DNA of 64,000 nucleotides from Hyphomonadaceae bacterium (GTDB taxonomy: Bacteria > Pseudomonadota > Alphaproteobacteria > Caulobacterales > Aquidulcibacteraceae), in NCBI GenBank assembly GCA_016791385.1, contig JAEUMR010000027.1, positions 124,001 to 188,000 of the forward strand, written 5' to 3'. The position numbers and the translations under genes are program-made. Each line of letters opens with the position of its first letter. The stretch's first letter is position 1. This document shows, one piece after another, positions 17,776 through 27,637 of this stretch. The notes under the pieces are model-generated. The model saw only the letters and a list, made by a program, of their open reading frames with translations. It was not told the origin of the DNA and searched no databases.

Positions 17776-20493
17776 GTGTCAGACACGTCAGATCCCGCCG
17801 ATACCGGCGGTCCCTCCCTGCCCAAAGGCGTCTCGCTCATCACCATCGAGGATGAGCTGAAGCGTTCGTATCTCGATTACGCAATGAGCGTGATCGTTTC
17901 GCGAGCGCTGCCTGACGCACGTGACGGTTTGAAGCCGGTTCACCGCCGCATCCTGTACGCGATGGATGAGGCAGGCAACACGCACGACAAGTCGTATCGC
18001 AAGAGCGCGAAGTCGGTTGGCGATGTGATGGGCAATTATCACCCGCACGGAGACCAAGCGATCTACCTGACGCTGGTGCGTCTTGCGCAGGATTTCTCGA
18101 TGGGTCTGACACTCATCGATGGCCAAGGCAATTTCGGCTCGATCGACGGCGATATGCCGGCTTCGATGCGTTACACCGAAGCAAGGTTGGCGAAGGCGGC
18201 GCGGGCGCTGCTGGATGACATCGACGAAGGCACCGTCGATTTCCAAGACAATTACGATGGTTCGATGCAGGAGCCGACGGTCCTGCCGGCGCGCTTCCCG
18301 AACCTGCTCGTCAATGGCGGCGGCGGCATCGCTGTCGGCATGGCGACGAACATTCCGCCGCATAACCTCTCCGAAGTGATCGACGCCTCGGTCGCGCTGA
18401 TCGACAATCCCGACATCTCCGACCTCGATCTGCTCGACATCGTTCCGGGCCCGGATTTCCCGACCGGAGGCGAAATCCTTGGCCGCGCCGGCGCACGCAT
18501 GGCGCTGATGACCGGGCGCGGCTCGGTGATGATCCGCGCTAAGCATCACATCGAGACCATTCGCGGCCGCGAAGCGCTCGTGTTCACGGAGATTCCCTAT
18601 CAGGTGAACAAGGCGGAGATGGTCGAGAAGATCGGCGAGCAGGTGCGCGAAAAGCGGATCGAAGGCATCGCCGAGGTCCGCGATGAATCGAACCGTCTCG
18701 GCGTGCGCCTCGTCGTCGAACTGAAGCGCGACGCGGTTGCCGACGTCGTGCTCAATCAGCTCTATCGTTACTCGTCGCTGCAGACCTCATTCGGCGTCAA
18801 CATGCTGGCGCTGAACGAGGGCAAGCCTGAGCAGATGGGGCTGCGGAAGATTCTAAGGATCTTCCTGAACTTCCGCGAACAGGTGGTCACGCGGCGCACG
18901 AAATTCCGTCTGGCCAAGGCGCGCAAGCGCGGTCACGAAACAGTTGGTCTCGCCATCGCCGTCGCCAACATCGACGAAGTGATCAGGTTGATCCGCGAGA
19001 GCCCCGATCCGCAGACGGCGCGCGAGCGGATGCTGGCGCGTGACTGGCCGTCCGGCGATATGATGCCGCTGATCGCGCTGATCGCCGACCCGCGCACGGT
19101 CGTCACCGATGGCGACAAGGTGCGGTTGTCGGACGAACAAGCCAGGGCGATCCTGGCGCTGCAACTCGCGCGCCTCACCGGCCTTGGCCGCGACGATATC
19201 GCCAAGGCAGCCAACGAGATCGCCGAAGAGATTAAGCACCTGCTCGAAATTCTGGGCTCCCGTGCCCGCATCCTGGGCATCATCCGCGATGAACTCACGG
19301 CGGTGAAGGATCAGTTTGGCACGGCGCGCCGCACGACCTTCTCCGAGTCCGAAGGCGAGATTGACGACGAAGCGCTGATCCCGCGCGAAGAGATGGTGAT
19401 CACCGTCACCCATGGCGGCTACGTGAAGCGCACCCCGCTTGCGGCCTACCGGACGCAGCGGCGCGGCGGCAAAGGCCGCGCCGGCATGCAGATGAAGGAC
19501 GAGGATTTCGTCACGCGTGTATTCGTGGCCTCCACGCACGCGCCGATCCTATTCTTCTCGTCGTCGGGGATGGTCTACAAAATCAAGGCTTGGCGCATCC
19601 CGGCGGGCGATCCGCGCACGCGCGGCCGTGCGCTGGTCAACCTGCTGCCGCTCGAACAGGGTGAGACCATCACGTCGGTGATGGCACTGCCGGAGGACGA
19701 GCGTGATTGGGATAAGCTCGACGTCATGTTCGCCACGCGCTCAGGCAGCGTGCGCCGCAACAAGCTGAGCGACTTCGTGCAGGTGAACCGCAACGGCAAG
19801 ATCGCCATGAAGCCTGATGAGGGCGATGGCATTGTCGGCGTGCAGATCTGCACCGAGGACGACGATGTCCTGCTGACGACGGCGAACGGTATGTGCGTGC
19901 GCTTCCGCACCACGGATGTGCGCGTGTTCGCGGGCCGCACCTCGACGGGCAATCGGGGCGTCGATCTGCGCGAAGGCGATTACGTGATCGGCATGGCCGT
20001 GCTGAAGCACGTTGAGGTCACGTCGAAGGAAGTCGGCGATTACTTCAAGTGGGACGCGCAATCGCGCGGCGAGGTCGAGGTCGAGCCGGAAGAAGCGCCG
20101 GCCGCCGAAGGCGAGGCGCCGACACCGTTTGAGCGCTTGGCCTGGCTGAAGACGCAGGAGCAATTCATCCTGGCCGTTACCTCGACCGGTCTGGGCAAGC
20201 GCGCCTCTGCCTACGAGTATCGTGTCACCAACCGTGGCGGCAAAGGCTTGATCGCACACCGCCTGACGGGTGAAGCGCGCCTCATCGCCTCCTTCCCGGT
20301 GAAGGATGATGAAGAACTGCTGTTGGTTACCGATAAGGGGCAGCTGATCCGCACCGGTGTGGATCAGATCCGGATCGCCGGCCGGGCCACGCAGGGCGTC
20401 ATCCTGATCAATGTCAGCGATGATGAGCACGTAGTGGCGGCGGAGCGCTTGGAAGCGCTGAACGGCGAAGGCGGCGAGGAGGCCAGCGAGTGA
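17776..20493 (+). CDS. gyrA: DNA gyrase subunit A
   Basis: GyrA is the DNA-cleaving subunit of gyrase, which introduces negative supercoils. The 905-residue product starts at GTG 17776. The breakage-reunion domain has the active tyrosine Tyr133 in [10 protein letters not shown]. The C-terminal beta-pinwheel carries the GyrA box [10 protein letters not shown], which marks gyrase rather than topoisomerase IV. In the quinolone region the E. coli Ser83 and Asp87 positions are Gln94 and Leu98 ([10 protein letters not shown]), residues that do not hold the drug-magnesium bridge. The stop overlaps the coaD start as GTGA. Confidence 0.97.
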   Translation: MSDTSDPADTGGPSLPKGVSLITIEDELKRSYLDYAMSVIVSRALPDARDGLKPVHRRILYAMDEAGNTHDKSYRKSAKSVGDVMGNYHPHGDQAIYLTLVRLAQDFSMGLTLIDGQGNFGSIDGDMPASMRYTEARLAKAARALLDDIDEGTVDFQDNYDGSMQEPTVLPARFPNLLVNGGGGIAVGMATNIPPHNLSEVIDASVALIDNPDISDLDLLDIVPGPDFPTGGEILGRAGARMALMTGRGSVMIRAKHHIETIRGREALVFTEIPYQVNKAEMVEKIGEQVREKRIEGIAEVRDESNRLGVRLVVELKRDAVADVVLNQLYRYSSLQTSFGVNMLALNEGKPEQMGLRKILRIFLNFREQVVTRRTKFRLAKARKRGHETVGLAIAVANIDEVIRLIRESPDPQTARERMLARDWPSGDMMPLIALIADPRTVVTDGDKVRLSDEQARAILALQLARLTGLGRDDIAKAANEIAEEIKHLLEILGSRARILGIIRDELTAVKDQFGTARRTTFSESEGEIDDEALIPREEMVITVTHGGYVKRTPLAAYRTQRRGGKGRAGMQMKDEDFVTRVFVASTHAPILFFSSSGMVYKIKAWRIPAGDPRTRGRALVNLLPLEQGETITSVMALPEDERDWDKLDVMFATRSGSVRRNKLSDFVQVNRNGKIAMKPDEGDGIVGVQICTEDDDVLLTTANGMCVRFRTTDVRVFAGRTSTGNRGVDLREGDYVIGMAVLKHVEVTSKEVGDYFKWDAQSRGEVEVEPEEAPAAEGEAPTPFERLAWLKTQEQFILAVTSTGLGKRASAYEYRVTNRGGKGLIAHRLTGEARLIASFPVKDDEELLLVTDKGQLIRTGVDQIRIAGRATQGVILINVSDDEHVVAAERLEALNGEGGEEASE

Positions 20494-20993
20494 CGAAGAA
20501 GGCGCGCGTCGGCCTCTACCCTGGCACGTTCGACCCCGTGACTAACGGGCATGTGGATATCATCGCCCGGAGCGCCAAGCTGGTCGACCGGCTGGTGATC
20601 GGCATCGCCATCAACCAGGAGAAGGGCCCGCTCTTCAGCCTTGAGGAGCGCGTTGCGATGGTCGAGGAGCAGTGCGCCAAGATCAAGGACGGCGCCGAGA
20701 TCGTCGTCCAACCTTTTGACACATTGCTGATGACTTTTGCCGAGCGCGTAGGGGCGCAAATCATCGTCAGGGGTCTTCGGGCAGTCGCTGACTTCGAGTA
20801 CGAATTCGCCATGGTCGGGATGAACCAAAAGCTCAATCCCGCCATTGAGACGGTATTCCTGATGGCCGATCCAACCCATCAGGCAATAGCCTCTCGTTTG
20901 GTTAAAGAGATCGCGCGACTGCAAGGAAGCGTCGCGGACTTCGTGCCTCTAGAAGTAGAAAGACGACTGAAGGCGAAATTCGGGGTGTCTTGA
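20490..20993 (+). CDS. coaD: Phosphopantetheine adenylyltransferase
   Basis: CoaD adenylates 4'-phosphopantetheine in the penultimate step of coenzyme A synthesis. The 167-residue product has the nucleotidyltransferase motif PGTFDPVTNGHVDII near the start, RGLRAVADFEYEF near residue 91 and the ISSTLVR-equivalent AIASRLVKEIARLQG. The GTG start overlaps the gyrA stop by 4 bases and its own stop overlaps the next ATG (TGATG), so it is embedded in a coupled run. Confidence 0.96.
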   Translation: MTKKARVGLYPGTFDPVTNGHVDIIARSAKLVDRLVIGIAINQEKGPLFSLEERVAMVEEQCAKIKDGAEIVVQPFDTLLMTFAERVGAQIIVRGLRAVADFEYEFAMVGMNQKLNPAIETVFLMADPTHQAIASRLVKEIARLQGSVADFVPLEVERRLKAKFGVS

Positions 20994-21886
20994 TGCTGCG
21001 CTTGGGTGGGTTTTTGGCCGCGGCCGTTCTGGCTCTGGGCCTCGTCGGGATGTTCGATGTCGCGCGGGCGCAAACGCCCGATCCGCGCAATTGGCGTCAG
21101 CTCGATCCGGAGGAGACGCTCTATATCGATACGGTGCATGGCCGCATCGTAATCGAGCTTTATCCGGAAGTGGCGCCGCGCCATGTGGAGCGGATCAAGA
21201 CGCTGACGCGGGCCGGCTTCTACGATGGACTTCTGTTCCACCGCGTCGTTGACGACTTCATGGCTCAGACCGGCGATCCGCTCGGCACCGGCGAGGGCGC
21301 ATCGAGCCTTCCTGACTTGCGTGCGGAATTCATGTTCCGGCGCGGACCGGACATGCCGTTCGTGCAGGCCGCCGAGCAGGGCCGCGCCCGGCTCGGCTTC
21401 TACAAAACCTTGCCGATCGAGAGCCAACCCGACGCGCAGATGGCCGTCACCGCCGATGGCCGCGTTTCGGCTAACGCCCTCCATTGCCAGGGCGTCGTCT
21501 CGATGGCCCGGGCGCAGGACGAGAACTCGGCCAACAGCCAGTTCTTCATTATGCGCCAGCCGAACTCGGCGCTCGACAAACGCTATTCGATCTTCGGCCG
21601 CGTCGTGTGGGGTCAGGAGGCGGCGATGCAGCTTGCCGTCGGCAATCCCCCGCCTAACCCGGACCGCATGCTTGCGGTGCGCATTGCCGCCGACGTCCCA
21701 GAAGCGGAGCGCGCGCCGATCTATGTGTTGCGCACCGACGGCCCGCAGTTCCGCGACCTCATCGAAGAGACGCGCCGCGATCGCCGCGCCGATTTCTCGG
21801 TGTGCGACGTTCAGATTCCAGTGCGCGTTCCGCGCAATTCAGACAGAGAGAGACACTGGTGGTCGATAATTCCTTTCATACCCTGA
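20993..21886 (+). CDS. Exported cyclophilin-type peptidyl-prolyl isomerase with insertion
   Basis: The 297-residue product has a signal sequence cut near VARAQT (about residue 27) and a cyclophilin domain from residue 44. Conserved pieces are FHRVVDDFMAQTGD (Arg84), SMARAQDENSANSQFFI (Gln183) and the YSIFGRVVWG strand. Compared with the next gene, about 50 residues are inserted (113-165) between the EF and GVVSMA strands, and about 65 are added at the C-terminus. It likely folds proline-containing envelope proteins. ATG 20993 overlaps the coaD stop, and the 3' end overlaps the next gene by 28 bases. Confidence 0.9.
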   Translation: MLRLGGFLAAAVLALGLVGMFDVARAQTPDPRNWRQLDPEETLYIDTVHGRIVIELYPEVAPRHVERIKTLTRAGFYDGLLFHRVVDDFMAQTGDPLGTGEGASSLPDLRAEFMFRRGPDMPFVQAAEQGRARLGFYKTLPIESQPDAQMAVTADGRVSANALHCQGVVSMARAQDENSANSQFFIMRQPNSALDKRYSIFGRVVWGQEAAMQLAVGNPPPNPDRMLAVRIAADVPEAERAPIYVLRTDGPQFRDLIEETRRDRRADFSVCDVQIPVRVPRNSDRERHWWSIIPFIP

Positions 21887-22320
21887 CGCTCGAACTCGAC
21901 ACCGGCACGGTGAAGATCAAGCTGCGTCCGGATCTGGCTCCGAACCACGTTCAGCGCATCGGCGAACTGGCGAACGAGGGCTTCTATAATGGCGTGCCGT
22001 TCCACCGGGTGATCGCTGGCTTCATGGCCCAGGGCGGCGACGGCAAGAACTTCAATGGCACTGGCGGTTCTTCGAAGCCGAACCTGAAGCAGGAATTCAA
22101 TGCCGAGCCGCATGTGCGCGGTGTCTGCTCGATGGCGCGCACCAACGATCCGAACTCGGCCAACAGCCAGTTCTTTATCTGCTTCGACGACGCCCGCTTC
22201 CTCGACAAGCAATACACGGTCTGGGGCCAGGTCGTTGAAGGCATGGAAGCGATCGACGCGCTGCCCAAAGGCGAGCCGCCGCGTAGCCCTGGCAAGATTG
22301 TCAGCGCGAAAGCTGAGTAA
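21859..22320 (+). CDS. ppiB: Cytosolic cyclophilin-type peptidyl-prolyl isomerase
   Basis: This 154-residue protein is a minimal PpiB cyclophilin without a signal. It shows PFHRVIAGFMAQGGDGKNFNGTGG, GVCSMARTNDPNSANSQFFIC and FLDKQYTVWGQVVEGM, with all catalytic positions. GTG 21859 is preferred because it starts the normal N-terminus (VDNSFHTLTLELDTG) and follows an AGAGAGA tract; the frame is open a little further up. The start lies inside the upstream cyclophilin gene. A hairpin separates it from queA. Confidence 0.93.
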   Translation: MVDNSFHTLTLELDTGTVKIKLRPDLAPNHVQRIGELANEGFYNGVPFHRVIAGFMAQGGDGKNFNGTGGSSKPNLKQEFNAEPHVRGVCSMARTNDPNSANSQFFICFDDARFLDKQYTVWGQVVEGMEAIDALPKGEPPRSPGKIVSAKAE

Positions 22321-22326
22321 CATGGA

Positions 22327-22348
22327 GCGCCGGCGCCAATGCCGGCGC
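22327..22348 (+). other. Hairpin covering the queA ribosome-binding region
   Basis: GCGCCGGC (22327-22334) and GCCGGCGC (22341-22348) form a perfect 8-bp stem with a 6-base loop, ending 6 bases before the queA ATG. No separate Shine-Dalgarno sequence is visible, so this stem occupies the place where one would be. No T-run follows, so it is not an intrinsic terminator. Confidence 0.45.
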
Positions 22349-22354
22349 CTGTAA

Positions 22355-23431
22355 ATGCGCGTTGACCTTTTCGATTTCGAACTGCCGGACGAGCTGATCG
22401 CGCTCAGGCCAGTACGGCCGCGCGACAGCGCGCGGCTGCTGCACGTGCCCGTTAGCGGCGGCTTCGAGGATTTGCTGGTTCGCGATGCGCCAAAGCTGTT
22501 TCGCGCGGGCGATCTGCTCGTGTTCAACGACACACGCGTGATCCCGGCGCGGCTCAGCGGCGTGCGTGAGCGCGAAGGCTCGGCCGTGAGCGTTGAAGCA
22601 ACGCTGCTGAAGCGTCTCTCCCCTTCCACATGGACGGCGTTTGCCAAGCCGGGCAAGCGGCTGAAGGAGGGTGACCGCATTCGCTTTGGCGCCAGCACTG
22701 ATCGCGCCTGCCTTGCCGGTGCGCTCGATGCGGTGGTGGCTGCGAAAGGCGAAGAGGGTGAGATCACGCTCCGTTTCGACCTTGCGGGACCTGACCTCGA
22801 CATGGCGATCGCCGCCGCCGGTGCGATGCCGTTGCCGCCTTACATCGCCGGCAAGCGTGCGCCGGATGCTGAGGACGAAAGCGATTACCAAACCATGTTT
22901 GCAGCGAAGCAGGGCGCTGTGGCGGCGCCGACAGCGGCGTTGCATTTCACGCCGGATCTTGTCGCTGCACTCGACGCCGTCGGCGTGGAGCGTACATTCG
23001 TCACGCTGCATGTTGGGGCGGGGACGTTTCTGCCGGTGAAGGCGGAGGACACCTCCGCGCATGTGATGCACGCGGAATGGCGCGAGATTCCTGCACGCGC
23101 TGCGGACGCGATCAATCGCGCCAAAGCCGAGGGCAGGCGCGTGATCGCCATCGGCACCACCGCCCTGCGTTCGCTGGAATCCGCAGCCGACGAAGATGGC
23201 AGAGTCGGCGTCGAGACCGGTGAGACCTCGATCTTCATTACCCCTGGCTATCGCTTCCGCGTCGTGGATGGACTCTGGACCAACTTCCACCTGCCGCGCT
23301 CGACCTTGTTCATGCTGGTCTCGGCGTTCGCAGGCCTGGAGCGTATGCAAGCGGCCTACGCGCACGCAATCGCCCAACGCTATCGCTTCTATTCCTACGG
23401 CGACGCCAGCCTGTTATGGCGGGCGCAATGA
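22355..23431 (+). CDS. queA: S-adenosylmethionine:tRNA ribosyltransferase-isomerase
   Basis: QueA transfers and isomerises ribose from S-adenosylmethionine onto preQ1-modified tRNA to give epoxyqueuosine. The 358-residue product begins [20 protein letters not shown] and contains [27 protein letters not shown] and [13 protein letters not shown], all QueA signatures, and ends with [12 protein letters not shown]. Its stop overlaps the tgt start as ATGA, so the two queuosine genes are coupled. Confidence 0.97.
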   Translation: MRVDLFDFELPDELIALRPVRPRDSARLLHVPVSGGFEDLLVRDAPKLFRAGDLLVFNDTRVIPARLSGVREREGSAVSVEATLLKRLSPSTWTAFAKPGKRLKEGDRIRFGASTDRACLAGALDAVVAAKGEEGEITLRFDLAGPDLDMAIAAAGAMPLPPYIAGKRAPDAEDESDYQTMFAAKQGAVAAPTAALHFTPDLVAALDAVGVERTFVTLHVGAGTFLPVKAEDTSAHVMHAEWREIPARAADAINRAKAEGRRVIAIGTTALRSLESAADEDGRVGVETGETSIFITPGYRFRVVDGLWTNFHLPRSTLFMLVSAFAGLERMQAAYAHAIAQRYRFYSYGDASLLWRAQ

Positions 23432-24540
23432 GCGCTTTCCCGTTCGAAATCCATGCGCGCGATGGCGCGGCGCGTACGGGCGTCCTGAAGACGCCGCGCG
23501 GCGATATCCGCACGCCGGCGTTCATGCCGGTGGGCACGGCCGGGACCGTAAAGGGGCTGACGGTCGAGCAGGTGGCGCAAACCGGCGCCGACATCATCCT
23601 CGGCAACACCTATCACCTGATGCTGCGTCCTGGCGGAGAGCGCCTCGCCCGCTTGGGCGGCCTGCATCGCTTCATGCGCTGGGACAAGCCGATCCTCACC
23701 GACAGCGGCGGCTATCAGGTGATGTCGCTGGCGCAATTGCGGAAGCTGGACGCCGATGGCGTCACCTTCCGCAGCCACATAGACGGCTCCGAGCATCGGC
23801 TGACGCCAGAGCGCGCGATCGAGTTGCAGGCTGACCAGATCGGCGCTGACATCGTGATGCAGCTCGACGAATGCCCCGCTCTGCCGGCGCCGCGCGAGGT
23901 GGTGGAAAAGGCGATGCAGCTTTCGCTGCGCTGGGCGGAGCGGTGCAAGCGCGCATTCGGCGCGCGCGAGGGGCAGAATCTGTTCGCCATCGTGCAAGGC
24001 GGCGTTGATCCGGACCTGCGGCGCCAGTCGGCGGCGGCGCTCGTCGCCGAGGGCTTCGATGGCTACGCCATCGGCGGCCTGGCGGTCGGCGAAGGGCACG
24101 AGGCGATGCTGGCGACGCTCGACGTGACCGTCCCCCACCTGCCGCTGGATCGGCCGCGCTATCTGATGGGCGTGGGCAAGCCGATCGACATCGTCGAAAG
24201 CGTCTGGCGCGGTGTCGACATGTTCGATTGCGTTCTGCCGACACGGTCCGGCCGGCACGGCCAAGCCTGGACCGATGCAGGCCCGCTCAACATCACCAAC
24301 GCGCGTTACGCTGAAGACTCAAGCCCGCTTGAGCCAAGCATCGATTGCCCGGCGAGCCGGGACTACTCGAAAGCGTACCTGCATCATCTGTTCAAGGCGG
24401 GCGAATTGCTCGGCCAGGTGCTCTTGTCCTGGCACAATGTCGCCTATTACCAGGCGCTCATGGCGCGTATGCGGGCCGCGATCGCCGAAGGCCGGCTGGC
24501 CGATTTCCGCGCAGCGTTTCGCGAGCGCTTGAGCGCCTAG
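23428..24540 (+). CDS. tgt: tRNA-guanine transglycosylase
   Basis: Tgt swaps guanine for preQ1 at position 34 of tRNAs with GUN anticodons. The 370-residue product has [16 protein letters not shown], the substrate-pocket stretch [16 protein letters not shown] with the catalytic aspartate, [13 protein letters not shown], and [22 protein letters not shown] 23428 is chosen over 23416 because it forms ATGA with queA and starts the standard N-terminus. The zinc cysteines of the usual CXCXXC motif are not seen: [18 protein letters not shown] has only one cysteine of the set, and its neighbours are Pro, Ala and Ser. That variation is known in parts of the family. Confidence 0.95.
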   Translation: MSAFPFEIHARDGAARTGVLKTPRGDIRTPAFMPVGTAGTVKGLTVEQVAQTGADIILGNTYHLMLRPGGERLARLGGLHRFMRWDKPILTDSGGYQVMSLAQLRKLDADGVTFRSHIDGSEHRLTPERAIELQADQIGADIVMQLDECPALPAPREVVEKAMQLSLRWAERCKRAFGAREGQNLFAIVQGGVDPDLRRQSAAALVAEGFDGYAIGGLAVGEGHEAMLATLDVTVPHLPLDRPRYLMGVGKPIDIVESVWRGVDMFDCVLPTRSGRHGQAWTDAGPLNITNARYAEDSSPLEPSIDCPASRDYSKAYLHHLFKAGELLGQVLLSWHNVAYYQALMARMRAAIAEGRLADFRAAFRERLSA

Positions 24541-25100
24541 CGCCGCCCAACCGGGCGATCGTCGCCCCCGCGCGATTGGTGCGCTGCAGGCGGCGGCGGC
24601 GGGATCATGGCCGGGCAGCCCAGCGAAGCGCCATAGCCGCGCAAGAAGGTGCGGCGCTGCTGGCCGTTGGCGACAGCGCGCAGCGCGTCACGCTCGGCGC
24701 GGCTCGCGCCAGAAATGCGCCGCACCCAAGAGCGGAACGGGATCAGGTCGGCTGCCGTATCCTGCGCGGCCTCGATGGCTTGCTCTTCGACGAAGTCGCC
24801 ACCGCGATCCCAGACGTTGCGGTTCGGGCCTGGCTGATAGCTTTCCGGGCCAAGCACGGCGTCGAGCTGGCCGATCTCGTGCGCGACCGCGTTGCAGTCG
24901 GTCAGTGTCGCGGTCGAGTAGGGATATTGCAGATTCCGCAGGATCAGCGGGATCTCGGGACGGATCAGGTTCACGTCGCGGAGCGGGGTGTAGGCCGCGT
25001 CTGTGACCCCGCGCCGGGTGTCGGCGGTCCGTCCGGTCGAGCAGGCGGCCAGCGCCACGCCCGTCATCACCACAATGCCCAATGCAGCCAGCTTCCGCAT
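24537..25100 (-). CDS. Uncharacterised lipoprotein
   Basis: I do not recognise a characterised family. The 187-residue product has a lipoprotein signal ending VALAAC (Cys20). The body contains [18 protein letters not shown] near residue 68, then [13 protein letters not shown], and a proline run PPPPP near the C-terminus. Two later cysteines (68 and about 161) could form a disulfide. The start has an AAGGAT ribosome site and a promoter candidate with an inverted repeat. Its stop overlaps the tgt stop by 4 bases. It is probably outer-membrane or periplasmic. Confidence 0.75.
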   Translation of the reverse strand: MRKLAALGIVVMTGVALAACSTGRTADTRRGVTDAAYTPLRDVNLIRPEIPLILRNLQYPYSTATLTDCNAVAHEIGQLDAVLGPESYQPGPNRNVWDRGGDFVEEQAIEAAQDTAADLIPFRSWVRRISGASRAERDALRAVANGQQRRTFLRGYGASLGCPAMIPPPPPAAHQSRGGDDRPVGRR

Positions 25101-25124
25101 CGCCCTATCCTTGCTCTCCTAAGC

Positions 25125-25161
25125 GCTATACCCCGCCGCATTGAGGCACGCCAATGCGGCG
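25125..25161 (-). promoter_or_regulatory. Promoter candidate with a 10-bp inverted repeat between the lipoprotein and hrpB genes
   Basis: On the minus strand TTGGCG (25154-25149) and TATAGC (25130-25125) are 18 bases apart. A perfect inverted repeat, CGCCGCATTG (25134-25143) and CAATGCGGCG (25152-25161), covers most of the spacer and the -35 box. It could be an operator for the lipoprotein gene or, in the other direction, a leader hairpin of hrpB. A second small stem CGGGG/CCCCG (25179-25183, 25188-25192) sits just before the hrpB ATG. Confidence 0.45.
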
Positions 25162-25195
25162 AGACAGGGACGGCGCGCCGGGGTAAGCCCCGCTC

Positions 25196-27637
25196 ATGCT
25201 GCCGGTCGAGGACGCTCTGCCCCAATTGCGCGAAGCGCTGATGAAGCGCGGCGAGGCGGTTCTGGTCGCCCCGCCCGGCGCCGGCAAGACGACGCGCGTG
25301 CCGCCCGCGCTTTTGGCCGAGCCGTGGGCGCAGGCCGGCAAGATCGTGCTGCTCTCGCCGCGGCGCATTGCAGCGCGTGCAGCCGCTGCGCGGATGGCGT
25401 TCGAGCGTGGCGAGCGGGTCGGCGACACCGTGGGCTATCGCGTCCGGCTCGATTCCAAGGTCAGCGCCAAGACGCGGATCGAGGTCGTCACCGAAGGCGT
25501 GTTCACGCGCATGATCCTCGACGATCCCGAACTCAACGGCGTCGCGGCGGTGCTGTTCGATGAGTTTCACGAGCGCAGCCTGGAGGGCGATCTTGGCCTT
25601 GCCCTGGCGCGCGACGCCCAGAGCGGATTGCGGCCTGACCTGAAGATCGTGGTCATGTCGGCGACGCTCGATGCGGCGCGTATCGCCGCGCTGCTCGGCG
25701 ATGCGCCGGTTATTGTGAGCGAAGGGCGCATGTTTCCGGTTCGCCACATCTACCGGTCGCGCGACCCCCGCGCGCGGTTGGAGGATGAAGTCGCCAGCGC
25801 CGTGCGCGCCGCACTCGGCAGCGAGACAGGGAGCATGCTCGTGTTCCTCCCCGGCGTGCGCGAGATCGAGCGCACGGCCGAGCTCTTGCGCACCAGCGCC
25901 ACGGATCCAAGCGCTGACATCCGGCCGTTGTACGGGGCGATGAGTCCGGCTGATCAAGATGCGGCTATCGCGCCCGCGCCTCCGGGTCGCCGCAAGGTGG
26001 TGTTGGCGACCTCGATCGCAGAGACAAGCCTCACCATCGACGGCGTGCGGATCGTCGTCGATGCCGGTCTTGCGCGGCGGCCACGATTCGAACCGGCGCT
26101 TGGGTTGTCGCGGCTCGAAACAGTGCGCGCAAGCCAAGCGGCGATCACCCAACGCGCAGGCCGGGCTGGCCGTCTGGAGCCCGGCGTTTGCGTGCGGCTT
26201 TGGAGCGAAGGCGAGACGCGCGCGCTGCCGCCGTTCGACCGGCCGGAAATCCTTGATGCGGATTTGTCAGGCCTGGCGCTGGATCTCGCTGCGTGGGGCG
26301 TTGCCGACGCAAACAGCCTGTGCTGGCTCGACCCGCCGCCGAAGCCGGCTTGGAGCGAGGCGATCGCGCTGCTGAAGCAGATCGGCGCGCTCGACGATGC
26401 CGGACGCTTGACAGAACACGGCATCGCCGTGGCGCGCCTGCCTCTCCCCCCGCGGCTCGCTCACATGGTGATCGACGCTGCGCGCAAGGGTGAAGCATTG
26501 CTTGCCGCGCGCGCTGCTATGCTGCTGACCGAACAGGGCCTCGGCGGTCGCAGCGCCGACTTGCGTGAGCGTTTGCATCGCTTCGCCTCTGAGCGCGGCC
26601 AGCGCGCCGAGGCTGCGCGTTCGCTTGCAACTCGGATCGCGCGGCAGGTTGGTGGTGGGCGTGAAGAGGAGGTGAATGAGGAGCGGGCGGGCGCCGTGCT
26701 GGCGCTGGCTTACCCTGACCGCGTCGCCAAGGCGCGCAACGGCGCCGCCTACACGATGGTCAATGGGCGCGCCGCGTCCGTGGACGAAGCTTCCCCGCTC
26801 GCACGCGAGCCCTTTCTCGTTATCGCCGACATCGCAGGGGCTGCGGGCCGTGCCCAGATACTCCTCGCGGCGCCGATCGCGCTGGCCGATATCGAAGCGA
26901 TGTTCGCGGACAAGATCGAAACGCATGCGAGCGCGCAGGTCGATCCTACGACGGGTGCGGTGCGTGGGCGGCGCGTGCGCAAGCTCGGACGCATCGTGCT
27001 TTCAGAAGCGCCGCTGGAGCGTTTGTCGGGGCCTGACCTCGAGGAGGCGCTGCTCGATGCGGTGCGTGAGCAAGGGCTGGGGTTGCTGGAATGGGATGAG
27101 CCGGCGCGGCAGGCGCGAGCGCGCATCCGATTCATGCGTGCTATCGATGGCAATGCATGGCCCGACTGGAGCGATGAGGCGGCGCTCGACCGGCTGGAGC
27201 AATGGCTGCGCCCCGCGCTGAGCGGTGCGGCGCGCCTCAAGGACGTCAGTGTTGCGCGCGCCGTTCTGGACGAACTGCCTTACGAGCAGCGCCGCCTCCT
27301 CGATGCCGCGGCGCCGGCGCGGTTTGAGACGCCTGCTGGCTCCTCGCTGGCGATTGACTACGAAGCCGAGGGCGGTCCAGCTCTGGATGTGCGGCTGCAG
27401 GAGATGTTCGGTCAGGACAAACACCCGGCTATTGGCGGCGGCCGCGTGCCGCTGACATTGCGTTTGCTCTCCCCCGCGCACCGTCCGGTGCAGACCACCA
27501 AGGATTTGCCGGGCTTCTGGCGCGGGTCCTACGCCGCGGTGCGAACCGAGATGCGTGGGCGTTACCCGAAGCATCCTTGGCCCGATGATCCATTGTCTGC
27601 GCCGCCCACGCGCCGCGCCAAACCAAGAGGCTCGTAA
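25196..27637 (+). CDS. hrpB: ATP-dependent RNA helicase HrpB
   Basis: HrpB is a DEAH-type (here DEFH) helicase of uncertain physiological RNA target. The 813-residue product has motif I PPGAGKTTR near residues 26-34, motif Ia LSPRRIAARAAAARM, motif II FDEFHERSLEGD, motif III MSATLDA, VFLPGVREIERT, motif V ATSIAETSLTIDGV and motif VI QRAGRAGR. The C-terminal half has the HrpB-specific YPDRVAKAR and KDLPGFWRGSYAAVRTEMRG-type ending. The ATG is close to a small hairpin. It shares one base with the next gene (TAATG). Confidence 0.95.
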   Translation: MLPVEDALPQLREALMKRGEAVLVAPPGAGKTTRVPPALLAEPWAQAGKIVLLSPRRIAARAAAARMAFERGERVGDTVGYRVRLDSKVSAKTRIEVVTEGVFTRMILDDPELNGVAAVLFDEFHERSLEGDLGLALARDAQSGLRPDLKIVVMSATLDAARIAALLGDAPVIVSEGRMFPVRHIYRSRDPRARLEDEVASAVRAALGSETGSMLVFLPGVREIERTAELLRTSATDPSADIRPLYGAMSPADQDAAIAPAPPGRRKVVLATSIAETSLTIDGVRIVVDAGLARRPRFEPALGLSRLETVRASQAAITQRAGRAGRLEPGVCVRLWSEGETRALPPFDRPEILDADLSGLALDLAAWGVADANSLCWLDPPPKPAWSEAIALLKQIGALDDAGRLTEHGIAVARLPLPPRLAHMVIDAARKGEALLAARAAMLLTEQGLGGRSADLRERLHRFASERGQRAEAARSLATRIARQVGGGREEEVNEERAGAVLALAYPDRVAKARNGAAYTMVNGRAASVDEASPLAREPFLVIADIAGAAGRAQILLAAPIALADIEAMFADKIETHASAQVDPTTGAVRGRRVRKLGRIVLSEAPLERLSGPDLEEALLDAVREQGLGLLEWDEPARQARARIRFMRAIDGNAWPDWSDEAALDRLEQWLRPALSGAARLKDVSVARAVLDELPYEQRRLLDAAAPARFETPAGSSLAIDYEAEGGPALDVRLQEMFGQDKHPAIGGGRVPLTLRLLSPAHRPVQTTKDLPGFWRGSYAAVRTEMRGRYPKHPWPDDPLSAPPTRRAKPRGS

